Source: Riptortus pedestris (Eukaryota > Arthropoda > Insecta > Hemiptera > Alydidae). Taken from it: DNA of 64,000 bases. A model generated the notes under the pieces. That model was not told the origin of the DNA. It searched no databases and worked only from the letters and a program-made list of their open reading frames with translations. Position 1 is the first letter of the stretch; each line of letters opens with the position of its first letter. The position numbers were made by a program, and so were the translations under genes. The stretch covers positions 123,956,001-124,020,000 of the forward strand of contig CM032233.1 in the NCBI GenBank assembly GCA_019009955.1. Reading direction: 5' to 3'. This document shows positions 52,627 to 63,929 of this stretch, one piece after another.

Positions 52627-55600
52627 ACCTACCCCAGCACCTCTGCTAGTCTCTATCCTACCCCAGCACCTCTGCTTGTCTCTATCCTACCCCAGCACCT
52701 CTGCTAGTCTCTATCCTACCCCAGCACCTCTGCTAGTCTCTATCCTACCCCAGCACCTCTGCTAGTCTCTATCCTACTCCAGCACCTCAGCGGGAGTCGA
52801 TCCTACCCCAGCACCTGTGCTTGTCTCTATCCTACCCCAGCACCTCTGTGTCTCTATCCTACCCCAGCACCTCTTCTAGTCTATATCCTACACCAGCACC
52901 TCTTCTTGTCTCTATCCTACCCCAGCTCCTCTGCTTGTCTCTATCCTACCCCAGCACCTCTGCTAGTCTCTATCCTACCCCAGCACCTCTGCTTGTCTCT
53001 ATCCTACCCCAGCACCTCTGCTTGTCTGTTTCCTACCCCAGCACCTCTGCTTGTCTGTATCCTACCCCAGCACCTCTGCTAGTCTCTATCCTACCCAAGC
53101 ACCTCTGCTTGTCTCTATCCTACCCCAGCACCTCTGCTAGTCTTTATCCTACTCCAGCTCCTCTGCTTGTCTCTATCCTACCCCAGCACCTCTGCTTGTC
53201 TCTATCCTACCCCAGCACCTCTGCTAGTCTCTATCCTACCCCAGCACCTCTGCTAGTCTCTATCCTACCCCAGCACCTCTGCTAGTCTCTATCCTACCCC
53301 AGCACCTCTGCTAGTCTCTATCCTACCCCAGCACCTCTGCTAGTCTCTATCCTACCCCAGCACCTCTGCTAGTCTCTATCCTACCCCAGCACCTCTGCTT
53401 GTCTCTATCCTACCCCAGCACCTCTGCTAGTCTCTATCCTACCCCAGCACCTCTGCTTGTCTCTATCCTACCCCAGCACCTCTGCTTGTCTCTATCCTAC
53501 CCCAGCACCTCTGCTTGTCTCTATCCTACCCCAGCACCTCTGCTTGTCTCTATCCTACCCCAGCACCTCTGCTAGTCTCTATCCTACCCCAGCACCTCTG
53601 CTAGTCTCTATCCTACCCCAGAACCTCTGCTTGTCTCTATCCTACCCCAGCACCTCTGCTTGTCTCTCTATCCTACCCCAGCACCTCTGCTTGTCTCTAT
53701 CCTACCCCAGCACCTCTGCTAGTCTCTATCCTACCCCAGCACCTCTGCTAGTCTCTATCCTACCCCAGCACCTCTGCTATCAGCACCTCTGCTTGTCTCT
53801 ATCCTACCACAGCACCTCTGCTAGTCTCTATCCTACCCCAGCACCTCTGCTAGTCTCTATCCTACCCCAGCACCTCTGCTTGTCTATCCTACCCCAGCAC
53901 CTCTGCTTGTCTGTATCCTACACCAGCACCTCTGTCTGTATCCTACCCCAGCACCTCAGCTAGTCTCTATCCTCCCCAAGCACCTCTGCTAGTCTCTATC
54001 CTACCCCAGCACCTCTGCTTGTCTCTATCCTACCCCAGCACCTCTGCTAGTCTCTATCCTACCCCAGCACCTTTGCTTGTCTCTATCCTACTCCAGCACC
54101 TCTTCTTGTCGCTATTTTTCCCCAGCACCTCTACTAGTCTCTATCCTACTCCAGCACCTCTGCTAGTCTCTATCCTACCCCAGCACCTCTGCTAGTCTCT
54201 ATCCTTCCCAACAACCTCTGCTTGTCTGTATCCTACACCAGCACCTCTTCTTGTCGATATTTTCCCCCCGCACCTCTGCTAGTCTCTATCCTACTCCAGC
54301 ACCTCTGCTAGTCTCTATCCTACCCCAGCACCTCTGTTTGTCTCTATCCTACCCCAGCACCTCTGCTAGTCTCTATCCTACCCCAGCACCTCTGCTAGTC
54401 TCTATCCTACCCCAGCACCTCTGCTTGTCTCTATCCTACCCCAGCACCTCTGCTAGTCTCTATCCTACCCCAGCACCTCTGCTTGTCTCTATCCTACCCC
54501 AGCACCTCTGCTAGTCTCTATCCTACCCAAGCACCTCTGCTAGTCTCTATCCTACCCCAGAACCTCTGTTTGTCTCTATCCTACCCCAGACCCTCTGCTT
54601 GTCTCTATCCTACCCCAGCACCTCTGCTTGTCTGTATCCTACCCCAGCACCTCTGATAGTCTCTATCCTACCCCAGCACCTCTGCTAGTCTCTATCCTAC
54701 CCCAGCACCTCTGCTTGTCTGTTTCCTACCCCAGCACCTCTGCTTGTCTGTATCCTACCCCAGCACCTCTGCTTGTCTCTATCCTACCCCAGCACCTCTG
54801 CTTGTCTCTATCCTACCCCAGCACCTCTGCTTGTCTCTATCCTACCCCAGCACCTCTGCTTGTCTCTATCCTACCCCAGCACCTCTGCTTGTCTCTATCC
54901 TACCCCAGCACCTCTGCTACTCTCTATCCTACCCCAGCACCTCTGCTTGTCTCTATCCTACCCCAGCACCTCTGCTAGTCTCTATCCTACCCCAGCACCT
55001 CTGCTAGTCTCGATCCTACCCCAGCACCTCTGCTAGTCTCTATCCTACCCCAGCACCTCTGCTAGTCTCTATCCTACCCCAGCACCTCTGCTAGTCTCTA
55101 TCCTACCCAAGCACCTCTGCTAGTCTCTATCCTACCCCAGCACCTCTGCTAGTCTCTATCCTACCCCAGCACCACTTCTTGTCACTATTTTTCCCAAGCA
55201 TCTCTGCTAGTCTCTATCCTACACATACGCGTCTGCTAGTCTCTATCCTACCCAAGCACCTCGGCTAGTCTCTATCCTACCCCAGCACCTCTGCTAGTCT
55301 CTATCCTACCCCAGCACCTCTGCTAGTCTCTATCCTACCCCAGCACCTCTGCTTGTCTCTATCCTACCCCAGCACCTCTGCTAGTCTCTATCCTACCCCA
55401 GCACCTCTGCTAGTCTCTATCCTACCCCAGCACCTCTTCGTGTCTCTATTTTACACAAGCACCTCTGCTTGTCTCTATCCTACCCCAGCACCTCTGCTTG
55501 TCTGTATCCTACCCAAACACCTCTGCTAGTCTCTATCCTACCCCAGCACCTCTGCTAGTCTCTATCCTACCCCAGCACCTCTGCTTGTCTCTATCCTACC

Positions 55601-55980
55601 CAAGCACCTCTGCTAGTCTCTATCCTACCCCCAGCACCTCTGCTAGGCTCTATCCTACTTCAGCACCTCTGCTTGTCTCTATCCTACCCCAGCACCTCTG
55701 CTAGTCTCTATCCTACCCCAGCACCTCTGCTTGTCTATATCCTTCCCAAGCACCTCTGCTTGTCTCTATCCTATCCTAGCACCTCTGCTTGTCTATCCTA
55801 CCCCAGCACCTCTGCTAGTCTCTATCCTACCCCAGCACCACTTCTTGTCACTATTTTTCCCAAGCATCTCTGCTAGTATCTATCCTACACTTACGCTTCT
55901 GCTAGTCTCTATCCTACCCAAGCACCTCCGCTAGTCTCTATCCTACCCAAACTCCTCTACTAGTCTCTATCCTACCCAAG
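52627..55980. repeat. 29-bp minisatellite, about 115 units
   Basis: The unit reads CCTACCCCAGCACCTCTGCT followed by AGTCTCTAT, repeated for 3.35 kb. Two main unit types differ as GCTAGTCTC and GCTTGTCTC. Rarer types have TGTCTGTATCC or a lost segment. Since 29 is not a multiple of three, three units give a 29-residue peptide repeat in every frame, explaining several artefact frames of 67-168 codons. Edge units are degenerate; the middle is highly homogeneous. Confidence 0.97.
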
Positions 55981-56224
55981 AGTTCTGGCGGCGGGTCCGT
56001 TTCCATAACTATTACTATAACTATTCGTCCCTCGTGAATAGGTTTAGAGGTTAGGTTAACTGTTTTTTGGGGCGAGAAACTACTGGGTTATTACGCCCTA
56101 AATAATGTTTTAGGTTTAGAGGTTTCTTGCTACTACCGTTGTTATTAGGCAGATTTGTCTATTGTAAAACTTCACGTGGGAAATCTGCTTAGTTTACGCA
56201 GCACCTGCGTGATGGACTTTTTTA
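55981..56224 (-). mobile_element. Family A 5' part (extended alpha module) joined to the 29-bp array
   Basis: AGTTCTGGCGGCGGGTCCGT begins inside the alpha module, followed by TTAGGTTAACTGTTTTTTGG and TAATGTTTTAGGTTTAGAGG as in 13950-14685, ending GCAGCACCTGCGTGATGGAC. The satellite occupies the place of the rest of the element. Confidence 0.88.
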
Positions 56225-57076
56225 ATTCTCTCACTGTTTCTTCTCTCCTCTGCCAGCATTGTCCTCTCCGCCTTATCATTGTTATTAATTTCTAGCTACG
56301 TCCTTCTCCGCCCTCCTGTCTCACGATCACCCTCCCCACTCCTAATTACTCTCTGTCTCCTACTGACTTACTTCTCCACCTTCCTTTCTTTCTCTCAAGC
56401 AGAATCATCCTACCCCCCAACTCCCGTTCCATACTCATGATTGTGATCTGTGTATGAATCATGAAGACGGCTCTCCTGCAATCAGGTAATTAACCTTTTA
56501 TCAGTGAAACAATGAGTGAAAGAGTGTTTCTTAATGGGGCGGGGGTGGAGGTAGGGAAGGGAGGAAGAGAAGGCAGACATTAGGCTGACATGCCCTGGGT
56601 TAGTTTGTAGGTCTGGGAGTGGGACTGGTAAACTTTGGGCTGGGGTGGAGGAGCCCACAACTAACTTCCCATCCCTTCAGCAGCAGGTACCCTGTCCCAT
56701 CACTTACAACCTACAGTCAGCTTCAATATGGCCAACAATCCATTATAAAATATTCAGAGGGCGAGTACATAGTGTGCGAGATAGCGCACCGAGGGGTAGC
56801 AGGCAGCAAGCGTCTTCTGTGAAGCTCATGCCATTCATATGCTACTTCGTCCCATCGTGAGTTGTTAAACATCTCATATTTTTCATCTCCAGAAATGATA
56901 AAAAGAAGTCATATCGTATTCCATTATCAATGTCTCCATTAGTTAGAAACTATCCAAAAAAACAAAAATTGAACTTGGACATAAATTGGCTTGTAAACAA
57001 AATATGTCTGTCGCAAAGGTAAGGAGCATAAACTAATCAGATTTACCGAGTGCTGACATGACACATCACTGCCATA
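56225..57076. other. Unassigned GC-richer stretch
   Basis: Overlapping frames of 67-71 codons at 56619-56860 lack domains. GGAGCATAAACTAATCAGAT near 57027 is a family A 5' cap remnant. This is one of the few places where a host exon could be sought by expression data, but nothing in the sequence establishes one. Confidence 0.4.
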
Positions 57077-57240
57077 TACAGGGTGTCCAAACTTCCCAGC
57101 CACTCTCCTTAAAATCGCCAATTGTATTATTAAAAGGAAGAGACTTGGTGTGCCATGATTGTGACCCCTGAAGAATCTCTTCAGTCCATATTCAACCACC
57201 TAACCTTCTCCAGTACTTCTCCAGCGACCATAACTTTCCA
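57077..57240 (+). mobile_element. Family D, single TIR
   Basis: TACAGGGTGTCCAAACTTCC, GTGCCATGATTGTGACCCCT, TCTTCAGTCCATATTCAACC and AGTACTTCTCCAGCGACCAT match the left end of the copy at 33197. The rest is absent, replaced by family A. Confidence 0.8.
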
Positions 57241-57242
57241 GG

Positions 57243-57722
57243 ATCAGGATAATTTTTATCTCAATCAATCAAATTTTAGTAGTCCAAGAACCAGAAGTAC
57301 GTACCAGAACATATTTGCATGTATCTCGTATAATAAAGGTCTCTTTAAACTATATTTGGTATTTAAGCTTAGAATAAAGTGTTTTATTATATAAAAGAAT
57401 ATTGTTTATGTAACATGGTAGAAGTCGGGGGTTTGCTGAAGGTTGAAAACTGAAAAATGCAAATATTTAGGTTGTTAATATTCAAGATAGAAAATAAAAG
57501 TATATAACAACATTTATAGTAAACATAATTTGCTATAAGATTGATTTTATATACTTTTTCGATCCGACGTATAGTAACGGAAATATTTTGAATTTTCATA
57601 ATCCCCCCTCTAAACCCACTCCCTCTGGTCCGATTTAAGCCGTTAACGGACTTGATCTTTCTCTTTACATAAAACGACTAAATATCGAGTTTGGTCACGA
57701 TCAAACAATAATTGCGATCGCT
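57243..57722 (+). mobile_element. Family A, beta module and core
   Basis: TTTTAGTAGTCCAAGAACC, ATATTTGGTATTTAAGCTTA, TGAAAAATGCAAATATTTAG, then core to AACAATAATTGCGATCGCT. Both caps are absent. It stops just before the microsatellite position. Confidence 0.82.
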
Positions 57723-58300
57723 CAGTACTCAGTAATTGCTTAGGAGAGTCATATTATATAGTCCAAATGCCCAGATAATTCAATATTCAAATTTCAATTG
57801 TAAAATATATTTATTTCAATCGGTTAACGTCAGGGTGGGCGACACAGCTGTTCAAAACATAAATTCACCCAACCGCCACTTCACACGTCATGGCTGTAAT
57901 ATGAGCATCGGAGAAATTACATTTTAGGTAAGGGTTAATTTAATGCTTAAGTTACCCCAATCTTTATACTACATTTTTACAGATACAATTTAAATATCAA
58001 GCCGTCAACGGCTGGCAATGCGGCTATTTTTAAACAAATAAAATACAACTGATCTATGATTGTATGCAATGCAACTTTCATGTAAAATATTAATAATTCT
58101 GAATCCTTATTTTTTTCAGGTGAGAATATTTCTACTATGCCCTCAGTGTCGAGGTAAGCATTTGATATCAACAACTAAATTCAAATTTCAAATTTTAATA
58201 AAATAAGTAATTAATGAAGTGTAAGTCATTAACCCTTAGTTGTGCTATTGTATTCAGCTAAAACCAACTATCTTGCTAAGTAGGCAATATATATACCATC
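57723..58300. other. Unassigned stretch
   Basis: No repeat family recognised. The short frames (63 and 65 codons) show no domain. Confidence 0.35.
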
Positions 58301-58386
58301 AGGTCGTACTCATGACGCGATTTTCGAAAAATGTCTTCAAATGTCCATCAATCCTACACAGGAGATGACGAAAATGAGGTCGGTTC

Positions 58387-58444
<58 letters not shown>

Positions 58445-58555
58445 AAACGGGCCTCATTTTCGTCATCTACTGGGTAGGATCGATGGGCATCCGAAAATCG
58501 CGTCATGAGTACGACCTCAATAGCTGATTTCCCTTAATGAAAATCTGCTAATATA
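58301..58555. mobile_element. Two family A 3' caps head to head around (TA)n
   Basis: 58301-58396 is a minus 3' cap (GGTCGTACTCATGACGCGAT to GGTCGGTTCAAAATTATATA). After (TA)n comes a plus 3' cap (TTTTAAACGGGCCTCATTTT to AATCTGCTAATA). The caps are inverted copies of one another with the microsatellite as axis, and no core is present. Confidence 0.9.
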
Positions 58556-58840
58556 CATAAAATCCATACTAAAATGTATATAAACCATTATAATAGCGTG
58601 AGCATAACTTCTTTCATAATGGTATCTACTTCTAATAAAGACACGTTTCAGAGGAACACTTTGCATTCCAGTGTGCTTTCATAAAAATATTGCAATGAAC
58701 TCAAATACGTTCTCTCATTGTCCCCAGCCCTACAGCCAAACTGTTCTCAATACTTCCCGTTTTTCCGCAAAGGGTTTTACGTCTTTAATAGCGATTAGGT
58801 CAATTTCAAAAATGGATTATTTATTATAGCATATATATTA
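58556..58840. other. Unassigned AT-rich gap
   Basis: No feature recognised. Confidence 0.3.
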
Positions 58841-58844
58841 TATC

Positions 58845-59316
58845 TATATACTATATATATATATATATAGATTTGTCTTTTAACGCTCTAGCGGTCGCAA
58901 TTTATGTTTGATCATTACTAAACTCGATATTTAAACGTTTTATGCAAAAAGACAGATCAAGTTCCTTAATGGCTGAAATCGGACCAGTGGGAGGGGGGGA
59001 TTAGAGGGGGGATTTTCGAAAATTCGAAATATCTTCGTTATCAAACGTCAGATCAAAACATTGTATTGAACCAATCTTATTGCAAATTAAATTTACTATA
59101 AATATTGTTCTTTACATTTATTCTCTATCTTGAATATTAACCGAGATATTTGCATTTTTATTAAATGCGGGCGGATAAGACAAGTGTGTTTCCCGCCAAA
59201 GGCCAGTTCGGCCGTTTCCGTAACTGTTTGGCTCTCGTATGGAGATTTCTCTATTATATAACTTCACGAGGGAAATCTGCTTAGTTTACGCAGCCCCTGC
59301 GTGACGGACTTTTTTT
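58845..59316 (-). mobile_element. Family A, (TA)n to 5' cap (alpha module)
   Basis: (TA)n-like tract, core from TTTAACGCTCTAGCGGTCGC to ACCGAGATATTTGCATTTTT, alpha module (TTTCCCGCCAAAGGCCAGTT) and 5' cap ending GCAGCCCCTGCGTGACGGAC plus a T run. The 3' cap is absent, broken at the microsatellite. Confidence 0.9.
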
Positions 59317-59340
59317 ATATTTATACCGTCTATTGAGTGA

Positions 59341-59590
59341 CGTCGGTGGCCGTGCGAGTTAAGTAACCCCCTACCACTACGCTCGGAAAGCTAAAGGTGA
59401 AGACAGCTGCGGGTTCGTAGTAAGGACGAACTGACGACAGACCCCCCGGATACAATCATTTCAGGTCTCCTTGGTAAACAGGGGTTGTACGTCAAGTTAA
59501 TAACTCACCATGTAAAACTGATTACGAATCCCTCGATTCTTATATGGGGCGGCTAATGATCACCAAGGTTTAAAATGCTATCCGAAAAAA
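59341..59590 (+). mobile_element. SINE family S2
   Basis: Box A-like GTGGCCGTGCGAGTTAAG at 59346 and box B-like GCGGGTTCGTAG at 59411. The body and 3' part (GGGGTTGTACGTCAAGTTAA, GTAAAACTGATTACGAATCC, TTTAAAATGCTATCCGA) match the copies at 1684 and 27285. Spacing of the boxes fits a tRNA-derived pol III promoter. Confidence 0.72.
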
Positions 59591-61060
59591 AGTAGCGACC
59601 TAACAGATGGTTACAAGCCATAGGTTCAATGCTTTGGAAATATTTTAATAATTATAATAAATTGCATGTGTATCCTATAATGTGGTGTGTTAGTGTGTGT
59701 GTGTGTGTGTGTTCCTACTCTTATCTGTTGTTCATTGTTCCCATAAACAAAACGTTAATAGAAGCTATATATGTATATAAATAAAAAATAAAAATAAATG
59801 AATAAATAATTTAATTAATAAAATTAAATATGAAGAGAAATCTCTTTACGATAATGAGTTATACTGTTAATTGAGGAGAAAACTCTATTAGTGGTTATTT
59901 GATAGGAATTTCATTTGATGTTTCTTTATTTATTCTGTTTATTGTTCTTCGTTATTACATACAATAATAATAATTCTATATTAATTTGATATCTCGCATT
60001 TTTTCAGGTATTTATAATCCCTGCCTAGCATATTTCGTGGAATATTTATTAATTCTTCCCGTAAATTTCTAAATACATGAATTCTGAATGATTTTATAAA
60101 TTTGCATATAAATAGTTTTCAATAAATCCTGGTCCTTGCAGTATATCGGTTGAAAATTATAAAAAAAATAGACATCTAGTGATCAAGTGGTATGACACAT
60201 CTAGTAATCGTTTCTCACCAAATATAACATTTTCTAATACTAAGTAAAAATCCGAAGAGGGGGCTCAGGTAGGCCGTATAATCTATATCTATTACCTAGG
60301 ATAATAATCTAACTTCTAAGCCAAATTTAAAAGATAAATTCTGAACCTTAAGACTGTCTATTGACAAATTTAATTCTGGCAACATTAATACTGTATGTTT
60401 CAAGTTTTTTGTTGGTTTCTAATTTGTTTCTAATCCGTTACGTATAAGCCCTTAAAACGAGTTCTAACAAAATAGAGATAAATTCCTAAATTTCTTTCTT
60501 CGTATAAGGTTTCAAAAAAAGCTCCACAAAGCTCCAAGCTCTAACTTATATTTTCTTCAAGATTAAGCCTATGAGTAACTATTTTATAAATATCTCATCC
60601 ACCTTCGTCCACGTTTGTGAGAAATTGAGGTTTAAAGAAAATTTACCAACAATAAATACCGGTCATTAGGTGCTCTGTTTTTTTTTATTCATTCATTTTT
60701 TGTTGCATATATGTTATAACTCTTTGGGCAGGATATGCTACTATGTAAATTAATTTGAATATGTATTATATATCGCTTTTATTATGTTTATTCAAATTTA
60801 AATAAAATAATTTATTTATTTAATGAATTATGAATTTCAATAAATAAAATAATTGAATAAGAAAATGTAAATAAAATGTTCATATTGAAGGAAGAATGTT
60901 TTTATTTTTTTTTGAAACGTATTCATGTTTAGTTCTTTGTTTAATTTCTATTACAAAACAACATTTTCAACAACGTCAACATAAATTATAAATATTACAA
61001 AGCATTTTTTAAAGTAGTTCCAAAGTTAATAGGTTTTTGCAGTTTTTTGTGGCTTTTGGA
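59591..61060. other. Unassigned AT-rich stretch with SINE S1 head
   Basis: (GT)n at 59691-59712. About 60259-60284 reads GGGGGCTCAGGTAGGCCGTA, an isolated S1 head. Otherwise there is no recognisable gene or repeat. Confidence 0.4.
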
Positions 61061-61065
61061 CAACT

Positions 61066-61510
61066 GTGCGACGTATAGTAACAGAGATATTTCCAATTTT
61101 CGAATATCCCCCTCTTAACCCCCCTCCCACTGGTCTGATTCCAGCCATTAACGAACTTGATCTTTCTTTTTGCATAAAATGTTTAAATATCGAGTTTGGT
61201 AACGATGAAACGAAAATTACGAATGCTAGAGCGTTAACATATATACATATCATTTTGAACGGACCTCATTTTCCTCATCTCCTGGATAGGATTGATGGAC
61301 ATTTGAAGAAAGTTTTCAAAAATCGCGCCATGAGACCTAAATAGCTGATTTCCCTCAAGGGAAATCTGCTAAAAGTTGAAAGAAAACAATATTTGATATT
61401 TATGCTTCGAATAAAGCGTTTCATGAAATAACAGCTTACTGTTAATATGACATCATTAGTAGTAGGGGTTTACTAAAAACGCTGAAAACTGTAAAATACA
61501 AATATTGAGA
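61066..61510 (+). mobile_element. Family A, 5'-truncated copy plus a separate beta piece
   Basis: 61066-61374 has core from CGACGTATAGTAACAGAG to CTAGAGCGTTAACATATATA, almost no microsatellite, and a 3' cap with the palindrome CTGATTTCCCTCAAGGGAAA and TCTGCTAAAA. 61376-61510 is a plus beta module (TTGATATTTATGCTTCGAAT). Confidence 0.85.
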
Positions 61511-61875
61511 AAATAGTTTCTAGAGAGAATAAAGCAAGACACATTTCTAGTTGAGAAAATGGGAATTATTGTTGTTGAGGGGTATAAGGAGATTGCTGAG
61601 AGGGCAATGTTTTTATTCTGCTGATATAAGGATGTGTGACATGGACTATTGCCATCATGAAGAATGATAGCGATTTCCCATTTTTCACGCTTTTTTTACC
61701 ATTTTTGCCATCATTTCTCAATCGGCCCTATAGGCCTTTGTAGTATTGCGGAATTAGGCAGACGTTTCCTGCTACAATAACAGATTTGGCTCCATTATTC
61801 AGGAAGGGGCTGATGGACCTAACGAGTTTTGGCCATTCATTAGTCTCTTCTGGACCAGTAACCTTTACCTTTCAA
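61511..61875. other. Unassigned stretch
   Basis: No feature recognised. CCCTATAGGCCTTTGTAGTA may be part of an unidentified repeat. Confidence 0.3.
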
Positions 61876-61965
61876 CAGATTTCCCCTCAAGGGGATTCAT
61901 CTATTGTCGTTCCACTCATGACACATTAAAGGGAGATATCGTAATATGTCCATCCTTACTACTAG
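61876..61965 (-). mobile_element. Family A 3' tip relic
   Basis: ACAGATTTCCCCTCAAGGGG, ATTCATCTATTGTCGTTCCA and CTCATGACACATTAAAG: the palindrome is partly preserved, while the rest is decayed. Confidence 0.65.
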
Positions 61966-62032
61966 AAGTTTGTATATATATTTGAGAAGATGGGTAACTC
62001 CATTATATGACATATCCCAAATGCAATCGAAT

Positions 62033-62294
62033 ATAAAAAAAGCCCGTGACGCAGGGGCTGCGTAAACTAAGCAGATTTTCCATCTGAATTTTTACAATAG
62101 AGAAATACGCACACTGGTAACACTTAACATCACGGAGGACTTACAAATGGTAATGAAAAATCTTTCAGTTAATTTTAATAAGCTTGTAGCGGAAACGGCT
62201 TCCGAATAATAAATAAATAGGTCTGCCAACCACTCAGGGCTGAACAGATAGATAGACATATTCTCCACCGGTAAGAAAAACTACTGAAGAATTA

Positions 62295-62298
<4 letters not shown>
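62033..62298 (+). mobile_element. Family A 5' part (gamma module)
   Basis: 5' cap AAAAAGCCCGTGACGCAGGG with GCTGCGTAAACTAAGCAGAT, then AACACTTAACATCACGGAGG and GGTCTGCCAACCACTCAGGG. The gamma module is shared with 25799-26215. It reaches the (TA)n tract, where family C takes over. Confidence 0.82.
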
Positions 62299-62341
<43 letters not shown>

Positions 62342-62670
62342 GTGCTGATGTTTTCGACCAGGTTGTATTTATATGTGGTGTGTTGTTCTTTTCGGAGTTT
62401 TGGTCATAGTGCAATAAGAATGTATAATAGTCTATAGATATATTTAGTCTTGGTAAGTAATAATAAGGAAAAAACACCCCTTTACAACAATGTATAACAA
62501 CAATGTGCAATATTATAATGTAGTACATGTAATTTTACAGCCCTGAGGAAGAGAAAATAAAGATTCTTGAAATATCGGCATAAACTAAGATTCATTTCAC
62601 CAACATTGACCAAAACCCCGAAAAGAACAACACCACACACAAACACACACACATATATATATATATATGT
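62299..62670 (+). mobile_element. (TA)n and family C element
   Basis: After (TA)n at 62299-62337 come GTGCTGATGTTTTCGACCAG, GGTGTGTTGTTCTTTTCGGA, an interior with TTAGTCTTGGTAAGTAATAA, and the right arm with CTGAGGAAGAGAAAATAAAG, CGAAATATCGGCATAAACTA and CAACATTGACCAAAACC. The left arm is largely deleted, so it cannot fold along its full length. It ends in (CA)n/(TA)n. Confidence 0.8.
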
Positions 62671-62694
62671 GTGTGTTAAATTATATGAATATAC

Positions 62695-63215
62695 CATATT
62701 ATACCAGTATTATTGCAAACTATTTACTATATCTAGTACTGCAATTTCTAATGAATAAGAAAAATTTATATTTTAATAACTCAAATTTTAGTAGTCCAAG
62801 AACTATAGAAGGGGAGGGGTCAGCAGAACGTATTTGCATATATCTCACAAAGTAAAAGCTTTACACGAGTCTCCTAACCGAGGTCACGAGAGCCTAACAG
62901 TTACGGAAACGGCAGACCAGTTTTTGGCAAAATTTCACAAACACAACTGACAAGAGCCGATCTCATCTCGTCCGTTATCCAACACACTTCATAAAAGTGC
63001 AAATATCTCGGTTAATATTCAAGACAGAGAATACATGTATATAGTAACATTTATCGTAAATTTAATGTGCAAAGATTAGTTCTATACAAGTTTTCGATCC
63101 GACGTGTAGTAACGGATATATTTCGAATTTTCGAAAATTCTCCACTCTAACCCCCCCCCCCCTCCCACTGGTCCAATTTTAACCATTAACGAACTTGATT
63201 ATTCTTTATAGAGCG

Positions 63216-63272
<57 letters not shown>

Positions 63273-63350
63273 AAACGAACTCATTTTTGACATCTGGGTT
63301 GGATCGATGGACATTTGAAGAAACTTTTCGAAAAGTGCGTCTCTCAGGTG
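62695..63350 (+). mobile_element. Family A recombinant copy (beta then alpha modules)
   Basis: It starts in beta sequence (TTTTAGTAGTCCAAGAAC, ACGTATTTGCATATATCTCA) and passes into an alpha-type segment (CAGTTACGGAAACGGCAGAC, TTTTTGGCAAAATTTCAC). It then has core, C tract at 63151-63160, (TA)n at 63219-63267 and a 3' cap. The tip is replaced near 63335 by a 5' cap-like sequence (GTGCGTCTCTCAGGTGATGC). Confidence 0.8.
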
Positions 63351-63445
63351 ATGCGAAACCTAAGCAAATTTTCTGCCCTGGAATATTACCTCATTTCATC
63401 ATTTGTTCCCTATTTCTCCCTCAGTAACTAAGGTTTTGCGAACAG

Positions 63446-63925
63446 AAATTAAGAGTACGTCACGCAGGAGCTGTGTTAACTAAGCTGAATCCTCACGTTC
63501 TGACGTATGACACACTATTGATCTCTTCTCGCCATATATTTTCTATAACTAAGTAAATATTCGATGGGTATAAGTGGGGGCTCACTGACAGCTGAAAACA
63601 AGAAAGTTCGAATAACTCGCTTACTATTTAAGCTACAAAAAATAAATAAAAGGACAACTGTAGAACATCAATAGTTTAACAAGATTGATTATATAACACG
63701 CTTTGATGTGACTTATAATTCTAGAGATATGTTACATTTTCGAAATCTACCCCTCTAAACCCCAATATGAGTTTTTTTTTAAACAAATTTTAGATATTAT
63801 GTATAATAACAGAGATATTTGGAATTTATTAAATTCTCCCTACTAAACCCACCCTACCACTGGTCTACCATTAACGAACTTCATCTTTCATCTTATCGAG
63901 TTTGGTATCTATCAAAGTAAAATTG
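63446..63925 (+). mobile_element. Family A, diverged 5' half
   Basis: AGAGTACGTCACGCAGGAGC, TGTTAACTAAGCTGAATCC, then a diverged module and core with an internally repeated GAGATAT-AAATTCTCCC region. Related to 29248-29815 but without a SINE. Confidence 0.75.
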
Positions 63926-63929
63926 TGTG

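Noticed and set aside
52821..55934. Many proline/serine-rich frames as mucin-like or collagen-like genes
   Set aside because: The 29-bp unit gives the same peptide repeat in all three frames. Frames end wherever a unit has lost or gained a base.
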